DNA from: Halorubrum xinjiangense
GTDB taxonomy: Archaea > Halobacteriota > Halobacteria > Halobacteriales > Haloferacaceae
Assembly (NCBI RefSeq): GCF_900102375.1
Contig: NZ_FNBO01000007.1
Span: 62,001 to 126,000 of the forward strand
Direction of reading: 5' to 3'
Length of the DNA: 64,000 nt
The translations under genes and the position numbers were made by a program. Positions 49,460-57,945 of this stretch are shown here, one piece after another (position 1 is the stretch's first letter; each line of letters starts with the position of its first letter). The notes under the pieces were generated by a model. The model did no database searches. It was not told the origin of the DNA and saw nothing but the letters and a program-made list of their open reading frames with translations.

Positions 49460-50296
49460 ATGGAACTCGACTGGTCCGTCGACCGCGAGGGGGACGCGTC
49501 GCTCGTCGGCTTTCGGGTGCGCAACGACGGGGCGGTCCCGCGGCGCGTCAGGATCGAGAGCCGGCTGGATGGCCCGCTGCTTCCGCCGCGGCGCGGCGGC
49601 GTTCCCGAGTCCGGATGGGACGCCGCGGGCGTGACCGCGGTGATCGACCCGGGCGAACGCGCGGCGTTCGGGTTCTCGGCGCTCGCGGACCCCGTCGAGC
49701 CCCCGGTCGAAATCACGAGCGTCGAGCCCGTCACGGCGGACGCGGACGACCGGGGCGCGGCGACCGAAGGCGGAGCAGACCTCGCGCGGGCGGCGGTGCG
49801 GGACCTCGAATCGCATCGCCCCCCGCGGCGCGCGGTCGCCGGAGCAGGAGCGGTCGACGGCGTCAACGAGGAGGGCGGCGACGCTGAAGCGGTCGATGGC
49901 GGGGAGGCCGACAGCGGCGGGAGAGCGATCGACCGAGATGAGGACGACGGGGGCGGCGGCGAGAGAGCGACAGACGGCAATGATGACGGCGGAGACGCGA
50001 ATCGGTCTGAGACTCCCGAATCGTCGCCGAGCGCGGCGGGCCCCGACGAGATCGACGCGTGGTTCGCGGCCGTCGAGGCGCGGATCGACCGGGCGGAGCG
50101 ACTCGACGACGCCGACCTTGCGACGGCGACGGGGGTCGTTGAGGAGGTCGGTGGGCTCGACGCAGTCAGGGAACTCGACGAGCGCTTCGCGGCCGACGCC
50201 GAACGCCTGCGGGCGGTCCGCGACCGGGCCGCGGCGCTCGCGGAACGCGCCGAGGAGAGCGAGGTCCCGACCAAGGCGTTGGAGGGGCTGACGTGA
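49460..50296 (+). CDS. β-domain protein with acidic linker, MCM-MinD cluster
   Basis: 278 residues. The N-terminal ~90 residues look β-rich and immunoglobulin-like (VGFRVRNDGAVPRRVRIES; AAFGFSALADPVEPPVEI). Then ~100 residues of Gly/Asp/Glu-rich disordered linker, and a C-terminal helical part (ARIDRAERLDDADLATATGV; ERLRAVRDRAAALAERAEE). Overlaps the ATPase gene by GTGA. Function unknown; may recruit the ATPase. Confidence 0.72.
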   Translation: MELDWSVDREGDASLVGFRVRNDGAVPRRVRIESRLDGPLLPPRRGGVPESGWDAAGVTAVIDPGERAAFGFSALADPVEPPVEITSVEPVTADADDRGAATEGGADLARAAVRDLESHRPPRRAVAGAGAVDGVNEEGGDAEAVDGGEADSGGRAIDRDEDDGGGGERATDGNDDGGDANRSETPESSPSAAGPDEIDAWFAAVEARIDRAERLDDADLATATGVVEEVGGLDAVRELDERFAADAERLRAVRDRAAALAERAEESEVPTKALEGLT

Positions 50297-50943
50297 TCCT
50301 CGCGGTCGCGGGCGGGAAGGGCGGCGTGGGGAAGACGACGCTCGCGTACAACGTCGCCGCCGAACTCGACGGCGTCGTCGTCGACGCCGACCTCGGGATG
50401 GCGGACCTACCGGACGGCCGCGGCCCCGACCTCCACGACGTCCTCGCCGGCGCGGCGGACCCGGTGGAGACGGTCCGTCCCGGTCCGGTCGACATCGTCC
50501 CGTGCGGCCGGACGCTGGCCGGCGCGCGGGCGGCCGACCTGACGCGGCTGGAGGGCGCGGTCGCCGCGGTCGAGCGCGAGTTCGGGACCGTCGTCCTCGA
50601 CTGTCCGGCGGGCCGCCGCGCCGACGCCGGCGTGCCGCTGGCGGTCGCGGACGCCTGCCTCCTCGTCGTCTCGCCCCGGGCGTTCGCGCTGGCCGACGCG
50701 ATCCGCACCCGGGAGCTCGCCCGCGAACTCGACGCCGGGCTAGTCGGCTGCGCGGTCAACCGCGTGACCGAACCGTCGCCGGCCGAGGCGATCGGCGACG
50801 CGCTCGGCGCGCCGGTCGAGGTGGTCCCGGCCGATCCGCGCGTCGGCCGGTCCGTTGCGGCGGAGCGGCCGGTCGCGGACGCCGCGCCCGACAGCGAGGC
50901 CGCGGCGGCGGTCCAAGCGCTCGCGCGGCGCGTTCCGGAGTGA
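50293..50943 (+). CDS. MinD/ParA-type P-loop ATPase (MinD1-like)
   Basis: 216 residues. Deviant Walker A GGKGGVGKTTLAYN near residue 8, DADLGMADLP (switch region) near residue 32, and FGTVVLDCPAGRRADAG (Walker B) near residue 98. Short C-terminus without an obvious amphipathic membrane helix. Haloferax volcanii has four MinD homologues, and from memory minD1 lies a few genes after mcm, the same arrangement as here, so this is probably its orthologue. Role in cell positioning or division unproven for this one. Confidence 0.88.
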   Translation: MILAVAGGKGGVGKTTLAYNVAAELDGVVVDADLGMADLPDGRGPDLHDVLAGAADPVETVRPGPVDIVPCGRTLAGARAADLTRLEGAVAAVEREFGTVVLDCPAGRRADAGVPLAVADACLLVVSPRAFALADAIRTRELARELDAGLVGCAVNRVTEPSPAEAIGDALGAPVEVVPADPRVGRSVAAERPVADAAPDSEAAAAVQALARRVPE

Positions 50944-51037
50944 AGAACGAGACGGGTGAGATATGCGATACAGGGAAAACGGGAACGCCGTCGCGACACC
51001 GCGTCTTTTTACTCGCGCCGAGCCGTCGGCGAGAGCG

Positions 51038-51736
51038 ATGATCACGGTCGCGCTCGTCCTCGGTGTCGCCGTCGTCGCCGCGCTCGCAGTCGCCGTCGGG
51101 CCGCTGTACGCGGCCGACCGCTTCCGCGACCTGCGGGAGCCGACGGACGCGGAGCGCGCGCAGATCGCGGCGCTGGCGGACCCCGGCGGACTCGACGTCG
51201 ACCGGATCGCGATCGAGTCCGTCGGGGGGGAGGGTGACGGCGCCAGCGACGGAGAGAAACCGGGACCGGCCGGCCCCGCGGATGTTTCAGTCCGGGGGCC
51301 GCCCGGCCGCCGGGTGCTGTTCCTCACGGCGGACGTGCTCACCGACCTCGACGAGGACGTGGCGGTCGGGCTGTTCGCCGCGGAGGCCGGGCGGGTCGAG
51401 ACGTACTACGCCGAGTTCCGCGCTGTCGCCGTCGGCGCCGTGCTGGCGGCGCTGGCGGCGGTCGTCACGGCCCTCGTCCCGTTCGAGTCCGGCTTCGCCG
51501 CCGTCGTCGCCGTGGGGCTCGCTTCCTTCTGGGCCGGCCGACGGGTCCAGTACGCGGCGGACGCCCGCGCCGCGGAAGCGGTCGGCGCCGGCCGCGTCGC
51601 CGACGCGTTCGAGCGCGTCGCGGAGCGCCGCGGGGTCGAACCGGCGACGGGCGACTGGTCGACGTGGTTCGAGGTCCAACCGCCGCTCGGGGATCGGATC
51701 ACGCGGCTCCGCGACGAGGCGGCGGACGACGAGTAG
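51038..51736 (+). CDS. M48/HtpX-like membrane protein without the zinc motif
   Basis: 232 residues. N-terminal helix (VALVLGVAVVAALAVAVG), a region like M48 proteases (RRVLFLTADVLTDLDEDVAVGLFAAEAGRVETYY), two internal helices (residues ~127-165), and a C-terminal PPLGDRITRLRDEA that matches the end of HtpX-type proteases. Where M48 members have HExxH, this reads AEAGR, so both zinc His are lost while Glu remains. Likely catalytically dead. Start at 51038, about 30 bases after a CTTTTTA box. Follows the MinD-like gene by 94 bases. Confidence 0.7.
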   Translation: MITVALVLGVAVVAALAVAVGPLYAADRFRDLREPTDAERAQIAALADPGGLDVDRIAIESVGGEGDGASDGEKPGPAGPADVSVRGPPGRRVLFLTADVLTDLDEDVAVGLFAAEAGRVETYYAEFRAVAVGAVLAALAAVVTALVPFESGFAAVVAVGLASFWAGRRVQYAADARAAEAVGAGRVADAFERVAERRGVEPATGDWSTWFEVQPPLGDRITRLRDEAADDE

Positions 51737-51798
51737 GAAGGGAGAACGAACCGCCCGAGCGGAAGAAGGGAGAACGGACGATTCGAGCCGGCGGCGGC

Positions 51799-52104
51799 TC
51801 AGTTCTCTGAGCGCCGAGCGACGGCGGTCTCGGGGCCGACGCGGACGGCGTAGCCCGCGACGGTGAGCGAGACGTCCACGTCGGCGTCGGCCCGACCCGC
51901 GACGAGCGCGTTCAGCGCGTCGAGGTCGACGTGTTCGTTCAGTATCACGCCCTCCTCGGGCAGGTCGGTCGAGTCGACGCCCGCGAGGTCCGCGATCGCC
52001 TCAACGACCGCGAGGCTGGGACTGGGACCCGCGTCGCCGTGCGGGACGCGAGCCGTCTCGGCTACCGAACCGGAGTCGCTCGATTCAGCCGTTAAGCTGC
52101 TCAT
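51799..52104 (-). CDS. HalOD1 output-domain protein
   Basis: 101 residues. Contains the HalOD1 pattern (SLAVVEAIADLAGVDSTDLP near residue 29; LDALNALVAG; VSLTVAGYAVRVG). Such domains follow response-regulator or sensor proteins in haloarchaea and are also found alone. TTTATATA on the minus strand (about 52127-52135) stands ~25 bases before the ATG, a leaderless start. Confidence 0.85.
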   Translation of the reverse strand: MSSLTAESSDSGSVAETARVPHGDAGPSPSLAVVEAIADLAGVDSTDLPEEGVILNEHVDLDALNALVAGRADADVDVSLTVAGYAVRVGPETAVARRSEN

Positions 52105-52226
52105 ACGCTGGTTCTCGACAGATCGGTATATAAAACAGCCGTTCAATTTATCAGGAATGATTTCGCGGCGGCGGCTCGGTCCCGGAACCGTTACCAACCA
52201 GCCGCACGCGTGTAGAGACAACTCGA

Positions 52227-53762
52227 ATGCGACTCCCGGAACGACAGCTCGCGGTCCTCGAGGCCGCGAGCGCGACGGACGAACGAACGGTGGCGGAGAT
52301 AGCCGCGGAGACCGACCTGAAGCCGGAGACGGTCGCGGGCGCCGCCTTCGATCTGGCCGACGAGGGGCTCGTCGCGGTCGGGTCGGTGACCGACGAGACG
52401 CTCGAACTCACCGACGAGGGCCGGACCTACGTCGAGGCCGGGCTCCCCGAGACGCGGCTCTACCGGGCGGGGCTCGACGCGGGCGCCGACGCCGAGCCGG
52501 TCTCGATGGGCGCGGTCATCGGCGAGGCGGGGCTGGAGGGCCCCGAGGTCGACATCGCGCTCGCGAACTTCGCGCGGAAGGGCCTCGGAAGCGTCGACGG
52601 CGGCGACCTCGCGGTCGACCCGGACGCGGACCCGGACGTCGACCCCGAGGCGACGGCGCTCGCTGCGCTCGCGGACGCCGACGACGAGGGAGCCGCCTTC
52701 GATGCGGACGCCCTCGAGGTCGACGAGGCGGTGATCGAACAGCTCGACTCCCGCGGCCTGGTCGCGGTCGGCGAGTCGGTCACCCGGACGGTGACGCTCA
52801 CCGACGACGGCGTCGACGCGCTGATGACCGGCGTGGAGGCGACCGAGACGGTCGGGGCGCTCACGCCGGAGCTCCTCGCCAGCGGCGAGTGGCGCGACGC
52901 CGAGTTCGCCGAGTACAACGTCGAGGCCGAAGCGGAGACGGCCCGCGGCGGCCGCAAGCACGTCCTCCGTCGGACGGCCGACCGCGTGAAGGACGTCCTC
53001 GTCGGCATGGGCTTTTCGGAGATGGAGGGCCCCCACGCCGACGCCGACTTCTGGATCAACGACTGCCTGTTCATGCCTCAGGACCACCCGGCGCGGACCC
53101 ACTGGGACCGGTTCGCGCTCGACGTGGACCAGATGGAGGGCATTCCCGACGAGCTGATGGCTCGCGTCGAGGCCGCCCACCGCGACGGCTGGGGGCTCGA
53201 CGGCGACGGCTACCACTCGCCGTGGTCGGCCGACTTCGCCCGCGAGGTCGCGCTCCGCGGGCACACCACCTCGCTGTCGATGCGCTACCTCTCGGGGGTC
53301 GCGGGCGCCGAACTGGAGCCGCCCCAGCGCTACTTCTCGGTCGAGAAGGTGTACCGCAACGACACGCTCGACCCGACGCACCTGCTCGAGTTCTTCCAGA
53401 TCGAGGGGTGGGTGATGGCCGAGGACCTCTCCGTGCGCGACCTTATGGGCACCTTCGAGGAGTTCTACCGCCAGTTCGGGATCACGGACATCCGGTTCAA
53501 GCCGCACTACAACCCCTACACCGAGCCCTCCTTCGAGCTGTTCGGCGAGCACCCGGAGACGGGCGAGGAGATCGAGATCGGTAACTCCGGCGTCTTCCGC
53601 GAGGAGGTCACCGGTCCGCTCGGCGTCGACTGCGACGTGATGGCGTGGGGGCTCGCCTTAGAGCGGCTCGCGATGCTGACGACGGGGGCGGAGGACATCC
53701 GCGACCTCCACGGGACCCTGGCCGACATCGACTTCCTGCGGAACGCGGAGGTGAGCTACTGA
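52227..53762 (+). CDS. pheS: Phenylalanine-tRNA ligase alpha subunit
   Basis: 511 residues. Class II synthetase. The N-terminal ~200 residues form winged-helix repeats (VAEIAAETDLKPETVAG). The catalytic part has motif 2 YFSVEKVYRNDTLDPTH and motif 3 DVMAWGLALERLAML. TGATG overlap with pheT. Confidence 0.95.
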   Translation: MRLPERQLAVLEAASATDERTVAEIAAETDLKPETVAGAAFDLADEGLVAVGSVTDETLELTDEGRTYVEAGLPETRLYRAGLDAGADAEPVSMGAVIGEAGLEGPEVDIALANFARKGLGSVDGGDLAVDPDADPDVDPEATALAALADADDEGAAFDADALEVDEAVIEQLDSRGLVAVGESVTRTVTLTDDGVDALMTGVEATETVGALTPELLASGEWRDAEFAEYNVEAEAETARGGRKHVLRRTADRVKDVLVGMGFSEMEGPHADADFWINDCLFMPQDHPARTHWDRFALDVDQMEGIPDELMARVEAAHRDGWGLDGDGYHSPWSADFAREVALRGHTTSLSMRYLSGVAGAELEPPQRYFSVEKVYRNDTLDPTHLLEFFQIEGWVMAEDLSVRDLMGTFEEFYRQFGITDIRFKPHYNPYTEPSFELFGEHPETGEEIEIGNSGVFREEVTGPLGVDCDVMAWGLALERLAMLTTGAEDIRDLHGTLADIDFLRNAEVSY

Positions 53763-55528
53763 TGCCTGTCGTCGACGTCGACCCCGACGAGCTCCGCGAG
53801 CTCACCGGCCACGAGGAGAAAGCGGACGAGGAGCTCAAGGCGGACCTGTTCGGGCTCGGCCTGGAGTTCGAGGGCGAGACCGACGACGACATGTATCAGT
53901 TCGAGTTCGCGCCGGACCGCCTCGACCGGCTTTCCGTCGAGGGGGTCGCGCGCTCGCTGCGCTACCACTACGGCGACGCCCGCGGCGTCTACGTGCCGAA
54001 CACGAACGACCCCGAGTGGACGATCGAGGTCGACGAGTCGGTCCCCGACGAGCGCCCGTACGTCACGGGCGCCGTGGTCCGCGGTCTCGACCTCGACGAG
54101 GCGGCGCTGGAGTCGCTGATCCAGCTCCAAGAGAAGCTCCACGCGACGATGGGCCGCGGCCGCGCGAAGGGCGCCATCGGCATCCACGACCTCGCGATGG
54201 TGAAGGGCGCGCCGCTTCAGGAGGGCGCGGAGCCGTCGGTCACCTACCGCGGCGTCGACCCCGACGGCGAGACGTTCGTGCCGCTCGATTCGAACGACGA
54301 GCTGACCCCCGCCGAGGTCCTCGACGAGCACGCGACCGGCGAGACCTACGCCGACCTCGTCGAGGATCTCGACCGATACCCCGCGATCTACGACGAACTC
54401 GGACTGTTCTCGTTCCCGCCGGTGATCAACGGGAAACGCACCGAGGTGACGACGGGCTCCCGCGAGCTGCTCATCGAGCTCACCGGCACCGACCAGTGGA
54501 CGATCGACCGGATGTGCACGATTATCTGTTACGCGCTGTCCGCCCGCGGCGCGACGATCGAGGAGGTCGAGGTGAACTACGCCGACGGCGCGACCCATCC
54601 GAGCGAGTACGGCGCCGAACTCGTCCGCCCGAACCTCGACGTCGACGAGAAGGCGGTCTCGCACGACCGGATCGAGACGCTCCTCGGCGTCGACTTCGAG
54701 CCCGAGGAGGTCGTCGACTGCTTCGAGCGCGCCGGCCTCGACGCCGCCTACACCCTCGACGAGGACGTGACCTACGAGGTCGAGATTCCGCCGTACCGCG
54801 TCGACGTGCTCCACCCGCTCGACCTCGTCGACGACGTGGGGCGCGCGTACGGCTTCGACAACCTGGAGCCGCGCTACCCCGACGTAGGGACGGTGGGCGG
54901 CCGCCACGAGCGCTCGCGGCTGGAGGACGCGGTCCGGACGAGCCTCGTCGGTCTCGGCTTCGAGGACCTGCTCAACTTCCACATGACGAGCGGCGCCGAG
55001 AACTACGACCGGATGAACGTCGAGCCCGGCACCGGCGGCGCCGCGGTCGCGGCCGACGAGGACGGCGTCTTTGGCGGCGGCGACCCCGTCGAGATCACGG
55101 AGCCGTACAGCGAGGAGTACACCCAACTGCGCACCTGGGCGCTCCCGTCCCTCGTGATGCTGTTGGAGCGGAACACCCACAACGCCTACCCGCAGGACGT
55201 CGCCGAGGTCGGCTTCGTCGCCGAGCGCGACGACGCCGAGGAGACGAACGTCGCCGAGTCCAGACGCGTGGCTGGCGCGGTCGCCCGGCGCGACGCCTCC
55301 TACGAGGCCGCGAAGGGGCGCCTCCAGGCGCTCTGTGACGACTTCGGCGCCGATCTGGCGACCCCACGGACCGAACACCCCTCGTTCATCGAGGGGCGCG
55401 CCGCCACCGTGGAGATCGACGGCGAGCGCGTGGGCGTGGTCGGCGAACTCCACCCCGCGGTGCTCATCGAACACGACCTCGAGGTGCCGGTCGCCGCCTT
55501 CGAGTTCGACCTCGACGCGTTACAGTAG
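53762..55528 (+). CDS. pheT: Phenylalanine-tRNA ligase beta subunit
   Basis: 588 residues, archaeal length. Starts MPVVDVDPDELRELTGHEEK. RFAPDRLDRLSVEGVAR-like FAPDRLDRLSVEGVAR and B5/B3-type segments are present; the C-terminal half resembles the catalytic fold without catalytic residues. Together with PheS it forms the (αβ)2 enzyme. Start set by one-base overlap with the pheS stop. Confidence 0.95.
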   Translation: MPVVDVDPDELRELTGHEEKADEELKADLFGLGLEFEGETDDDMYQFEFAPDRLDRLSVEGVARSLRYHYGDARGVYVPNTNDPEWTIEVDESVPDERPYVTGAVVRGLDLDEAALESLIQLQEKLHATMGRGRAKGAIGIHDLAMVKGAPLQEGAEPSVTYRGVDPDGETFVPLDSNDELTPAEVLDEHATGETYADLVEDLDRYPAIYDELGLFSFPPVINGKRTEVTTGSRELLIELTGTDQWTIDRMCTIICYALSARGATIEEVEVNYADGATHPSEYGAELVRPNLDVDEKAVSHDRIETLLGVDFEPEEVVDCFERAGLDAAYTLDEDVTYEVEIPPYRVDVLHPLDLVDDVGRAYGFDNLEPRYPDVGTVGGRHERSRLEDAVRTSLVGLGFEDLLNFHMTSGAENYDRMNVEPGTGGAAVAADEDGVFGGGDPVEITEPYSEEYTQLRTWALPSLVMLLERNTHNAYPQDVAEVGFVAERDDAEETNVAESRRVAGAVARRDASYEAAKGRLQALCDDFGADLATPRTEHPSFIEGRAATVEIDGERVGVVGELHPAVLIEHDLEVPVAAFEFDLDALQ

Positions 55529-55644
55529 GCGACCGCCGTCGAGGGGAACCGGTCAGAATCTCCGTTCCGTCGATTTCTGAACAAATTATCACAGACGTAG
55601 TCGGGAGCAGAAGACATATATTCGTCTTGCCGTAGTGGGCGGTC

Positions 55645-55800
55645 ATGAACTGTGAGAGATGTGGTATCGACGCCTCGCTCGCACACCGGGACATCGACGG
55701 GTTCGCATACTACCTGTGTGAGGCCTGTATCGGCGGGTGGGACGCGGTTCGATCCCCGCCGCCCGCCGCCGCCGACGAGAATCGGTCGCCCGCGCGGTAG
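55645..55800 (+). CDS. Small CxxC-CxxC zinc-finger protein (51 residues)
   Basis: Begins MNCERCGIDASLAHRDIDGF and ends in a Pro/Arg-rich tail. Cys pairs CERC (residues 3-6) and CEAC (near 30-33) make a one-zinc ribbon. A CATATATTC box (about 55615-55623) precedes the ATG by ~22-30 bases. Small zinc-finger proteins of this type are common in haloarchaea and some affect stress or biofilm traits. Function of this one is unknown. Confidence 0.8.
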   Translation: MNCERCGIDASLAHRDIDGFAYYLCEACIGGWDAVRSPPPAAADENRSPAR

Positions 55801-55864
55801 GGAAGCGCCGGGCGCCGTCGCGCCGTCGCGGCGGCCGGGGTCGCCGGGGCGGACTCCGGAGCGA

Positions 55865-56503
55865 TCACTCCCGGGCCGCAGCGACGGCCTCGACCACCGC
55901 GCGCGCGTTCGATCGGATCGCGTCGAAGTCGCCGTCCGCGATCGCCTCGCCGTCGACGATCGAACTCCCGACGCCGACCGCGACCGCGCCGGCCCGGACG
56001 TACTCGCCCGCGTTGTCCGCGCCGACGCCGCCGGTCGGGACGAGCGGGACCTGCGGGAGCGGGCCGCCGATCGCCGCGACGTGCTCCGGGCCGCCGGTTT
56101 TCGCGGGGAACACCTTCACCGCGTCGGCGCCGGCCTCGTAGGCCTCGATCGCCTCGGTCGGCGTGTACGCGCCGACGGCGACCGGCGTCCCGTAGCGGTT
56201 CGCCATCCGGATCACGTCGCGGTTCACGGTCGGCGTCACGAGGAACTCGGCGCCGGCGAGCTGCGCCGCGCGCGCCGTCTCCGCGTCGAGGACGGTCCCG
56301 GCGCCGACTACGGCGTCGTCGACGCGGTCGGCTATCGCCTCGATGGAGGACATCGCGTTCGGCGTGTCCGCCGTCACCTCCAGCGCCGTCACGCCGGCGT
56401 CGACGACCGCGTCCGCGACCGCCACGGCGTCGTCTCGCGCCACGCCGCGGAGGATCGCGATCACGCCGCCGTCCGTGATCCGGTCGAGTCGGTCGGTTCG
56501 CAT
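55865..56503 (-). CDS. kdgA: 2-keto-3-deoxy-6-phosphogalactonate/gluconate aldolase (EDA type)
   Basis: 212 residues. Class I aldolase that splits KDPGal or KDPG to pyruvate and glyceraldehyde-3-phosphate. Schiff-base Lys in GADAVKVFPAKTGG near residue 128, general-base Glu in ALEVTADTP near residue 43. Leaderless start at 56503, with TTTAAG at 56529-56535 on the minus strand. Divergent from dgoD and so part of one regulon. Archaeal relatives accept both C4 epimers. Confidence 0.9.
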   Translation of the reverse strand: MRTDRLDRITDGGVIAILRGVARDDAVAVADAVVDAGVTALEVTADTPNAMSSIEAIADRVDDAVVGAGTVLDAETARAAQLAGAEFLVTPTVNRDVIRMANRYGTPVAVGAYTPTEAIEAYEAGADAVKVFPAKTGGPEHVAAIGGPLPQVPLVPTGGVGADNAGEYVRAGAVAVGVGSSIVDGEAIADGDFDAIRSNARAVVEAVAAARE

Positions 56504-56749
56504 GGCTGGTACCTGCCCGCCGGGGGTCTTAAATCGGACCGTGTGGGGGACGCCCGCGGCGCGACCGCACACACCTCCTATTTAACAGACGGACGGGCAA
56601 GTACGACCGTGGCGACGGACCGGTCCGTGTCGGAGGCCGGCGGCGACGGAACGTGCGGCCCGCCGCGACCGACGGCGCGCGAATTGCGGTGGTCGGCGGG
56701 ACGCGAGTCCCGCGGCCGCCGGACCGGTTCGGAGTCGCCCCGACTCACC
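56504..56749. promoter_or_regulatory. Divergent kdgA/dgoD promoter region
   Basis: Minus-strand TTTAAG (56529-56535) serves kdgA, plus-strand TATTTAA (56579-56585) serves dgoD. The inverted pair GTGTG/CACAC near 56541-56573 flanks 22 bases and may be an operator. If dgoD starts at 56750, its leader is ~140 bases with no Shine-Dalgarno; an in-frame GTG at 56609 would be leaderless but adds a non-family extension. Confidence 0.45.
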
Positions 56750-57901
56750 ATGCACATCACCGACTACGAGCTGTTCGAAGTGCCGCCCCGCTGGCTGTTC
56801 CTGAAGCTCACGACGAGCGACGGGAGGGTCGGCTGGGGAGAGCCGATCGTCGAGGGACGCTCTCACACGGTCGTCGCGGCCGTCGAGGAGCTGCTCGACA
56901 ACTACCTGCTCGGCGAGGACCCGACGCGGATCGAGGACCACTGGCAGACGATGTACCGCGGGGGGTTCTACCGCGGCGGCCCGGTCCTGATGAGCGCCAT
57001 CGCCGGCGTGGATCAGGCGCTGTGGGACCTCAAAGGGAAGCAGTTCGGCGCGCCCGTCCACGAGCTGCTCGGCGGCCGTGCGCGCGACCGGATCCGCGTT
57101 TACCAGTGGATCGGTGGAGACCGACCGGCGGACGTCGGCGAAGCCGCCCGCGAGAAGGTCGACGCGGGCTTCTCCGCGCTGAAGATGAACGCCACCGCGG
57201 AGCTGGAGTCGATCGACACCCCAGCCACGGTGTCCGACGCGGCCGACCGGATCGCGGCCGTCCGGGAGGCGGTCGGCGACGAGGTCGACATCGGCGTCGA
57301 CTTCCACGGCCGGGTGGCGAAGCCGATGGTCCGGCGGCTCGCGGCGGCGCTGGAGCCGTACGACCCGATGTTCATCGAGGAGCCGGTGTTGCCGGAACAC
57401 AACGACGCGCTGCCGGCCATCCGAGCGTCGACGACGATCCCGATCGCGACCGGCGAGCGGATGTACTCGCGGTGGGACTTCAAGGAGGTGCTAGAGGCGG
57501 ACGCGGTGGACCTGATCCAGCCGGACGTCTCCCACGCCGGCGGGATCACCGAGCTGAAGAAGATCGCGTCGATGGCCGAGGCGTACGACGTGTCGGTCGC
57601 GCCGCACTGCCCGCTCGGGCCGATCGCGCTCGCCTCCTGCGTCCAGGTCGACGCCTGTACGCCGAACGCGCTCATCCAGGAGCAGTCGCTCGACATCCAT
57701 TACAACGAGACGAGCGACGTGCTGGACTACCTCGCCGATCCGTCGGTGTTCGAGTATCACGACGGGTTCGTCGACATCCCGGAGGGAGACGGACTGGGGA
57801 TCGAGGTCGACGAGGACCACGTGCGCGAGCAGGCCGAGAAGGACGTCGACTGGCACAACCCCGTCTGGCGCCACGGCGACGGCTCCGTCGCGGAGTGGTG
57901 A
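56750..57901 (+). CDS. dgoD: D-galactonate dehydratase
   Basis: 383 residues, collinear with E. coli DgoD (about 382). Enolase superfamily: WLFLKLTTSDG, GWGEPIVEGR, GGFYRGGPVLMSAIAGVDQA, then the metal and acid/base set DFHGRV, FIEEPVLPE, ATGERMYSRWDF, and the catalytic His in VAPHCPLGPIAL. Ends RHGDGSVAEW, as E. coli DgoD nearly does. Makes 2-keto-3-deoxygalactonate. ATG at 56750 matches the family start. Related sugar acids might also be substrates. Confidence 0.93.
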   Translation: MHITDYELFEVPPRWLFLKLTTSDGRVGWGEPIVEGRSHTVVAAVEELLDNYLLGEDPTRIEDHWQTMYRGGFYRGGPVLMSAIAGVDQALWDLKGKQFGAPVHELLGGRARDRIRVYQWIGGDRPADVGEAAREKVDAGFSALKMNATAELESIDTPATVSDAADRIAAVREAVGDEVDIGVDFHGRVAKPMVRRLAAALEPYDPMFIEEPVLPEHNDALPAIRASTTIPIATGERMYSRWDFKEVLEADAVDLIQPDVSHAGGITELKKIASMAEAYDVSVAPHCPLGPIALASCVQVDACTPNALIQEQSLDIHYNETSDVLDYLADPSVFEYHDGFVDIPEGDGLGIEVDEDHVREQAEKDVDWHNPVWRHGDGSVAEW

Positions 57902-57906
57902 TCCGG

Positions 57907-57945
57907 ATGGCGACCGAATCGCAACGGACGGGGGGTGACCGGTGA
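57907..57945 (+). CDS. Possible 12-residue mini-ORF overlapping the SDR start
   Basis: MATESQRTGGDR, begins 5 bases after the dgoD stop and its TGA overlaps the SDR GTG start as GTGA (57942-57945). This would let ribosomes end and restart at the SDR gene. No composition evidence is possible for so short a frame, so chance is a real option. Confidence 0.3.
   Translation: MATESQRTGGDR

Noticed and set aside
56609-56749. GTG start for dgoD at leaderless distance from the TATTTAA box
   Set aside because: It would add 47 residues of low-complexity Arg/Gly/Ser sequence absent from the DgoD family, which begins at the ATG at 56750.
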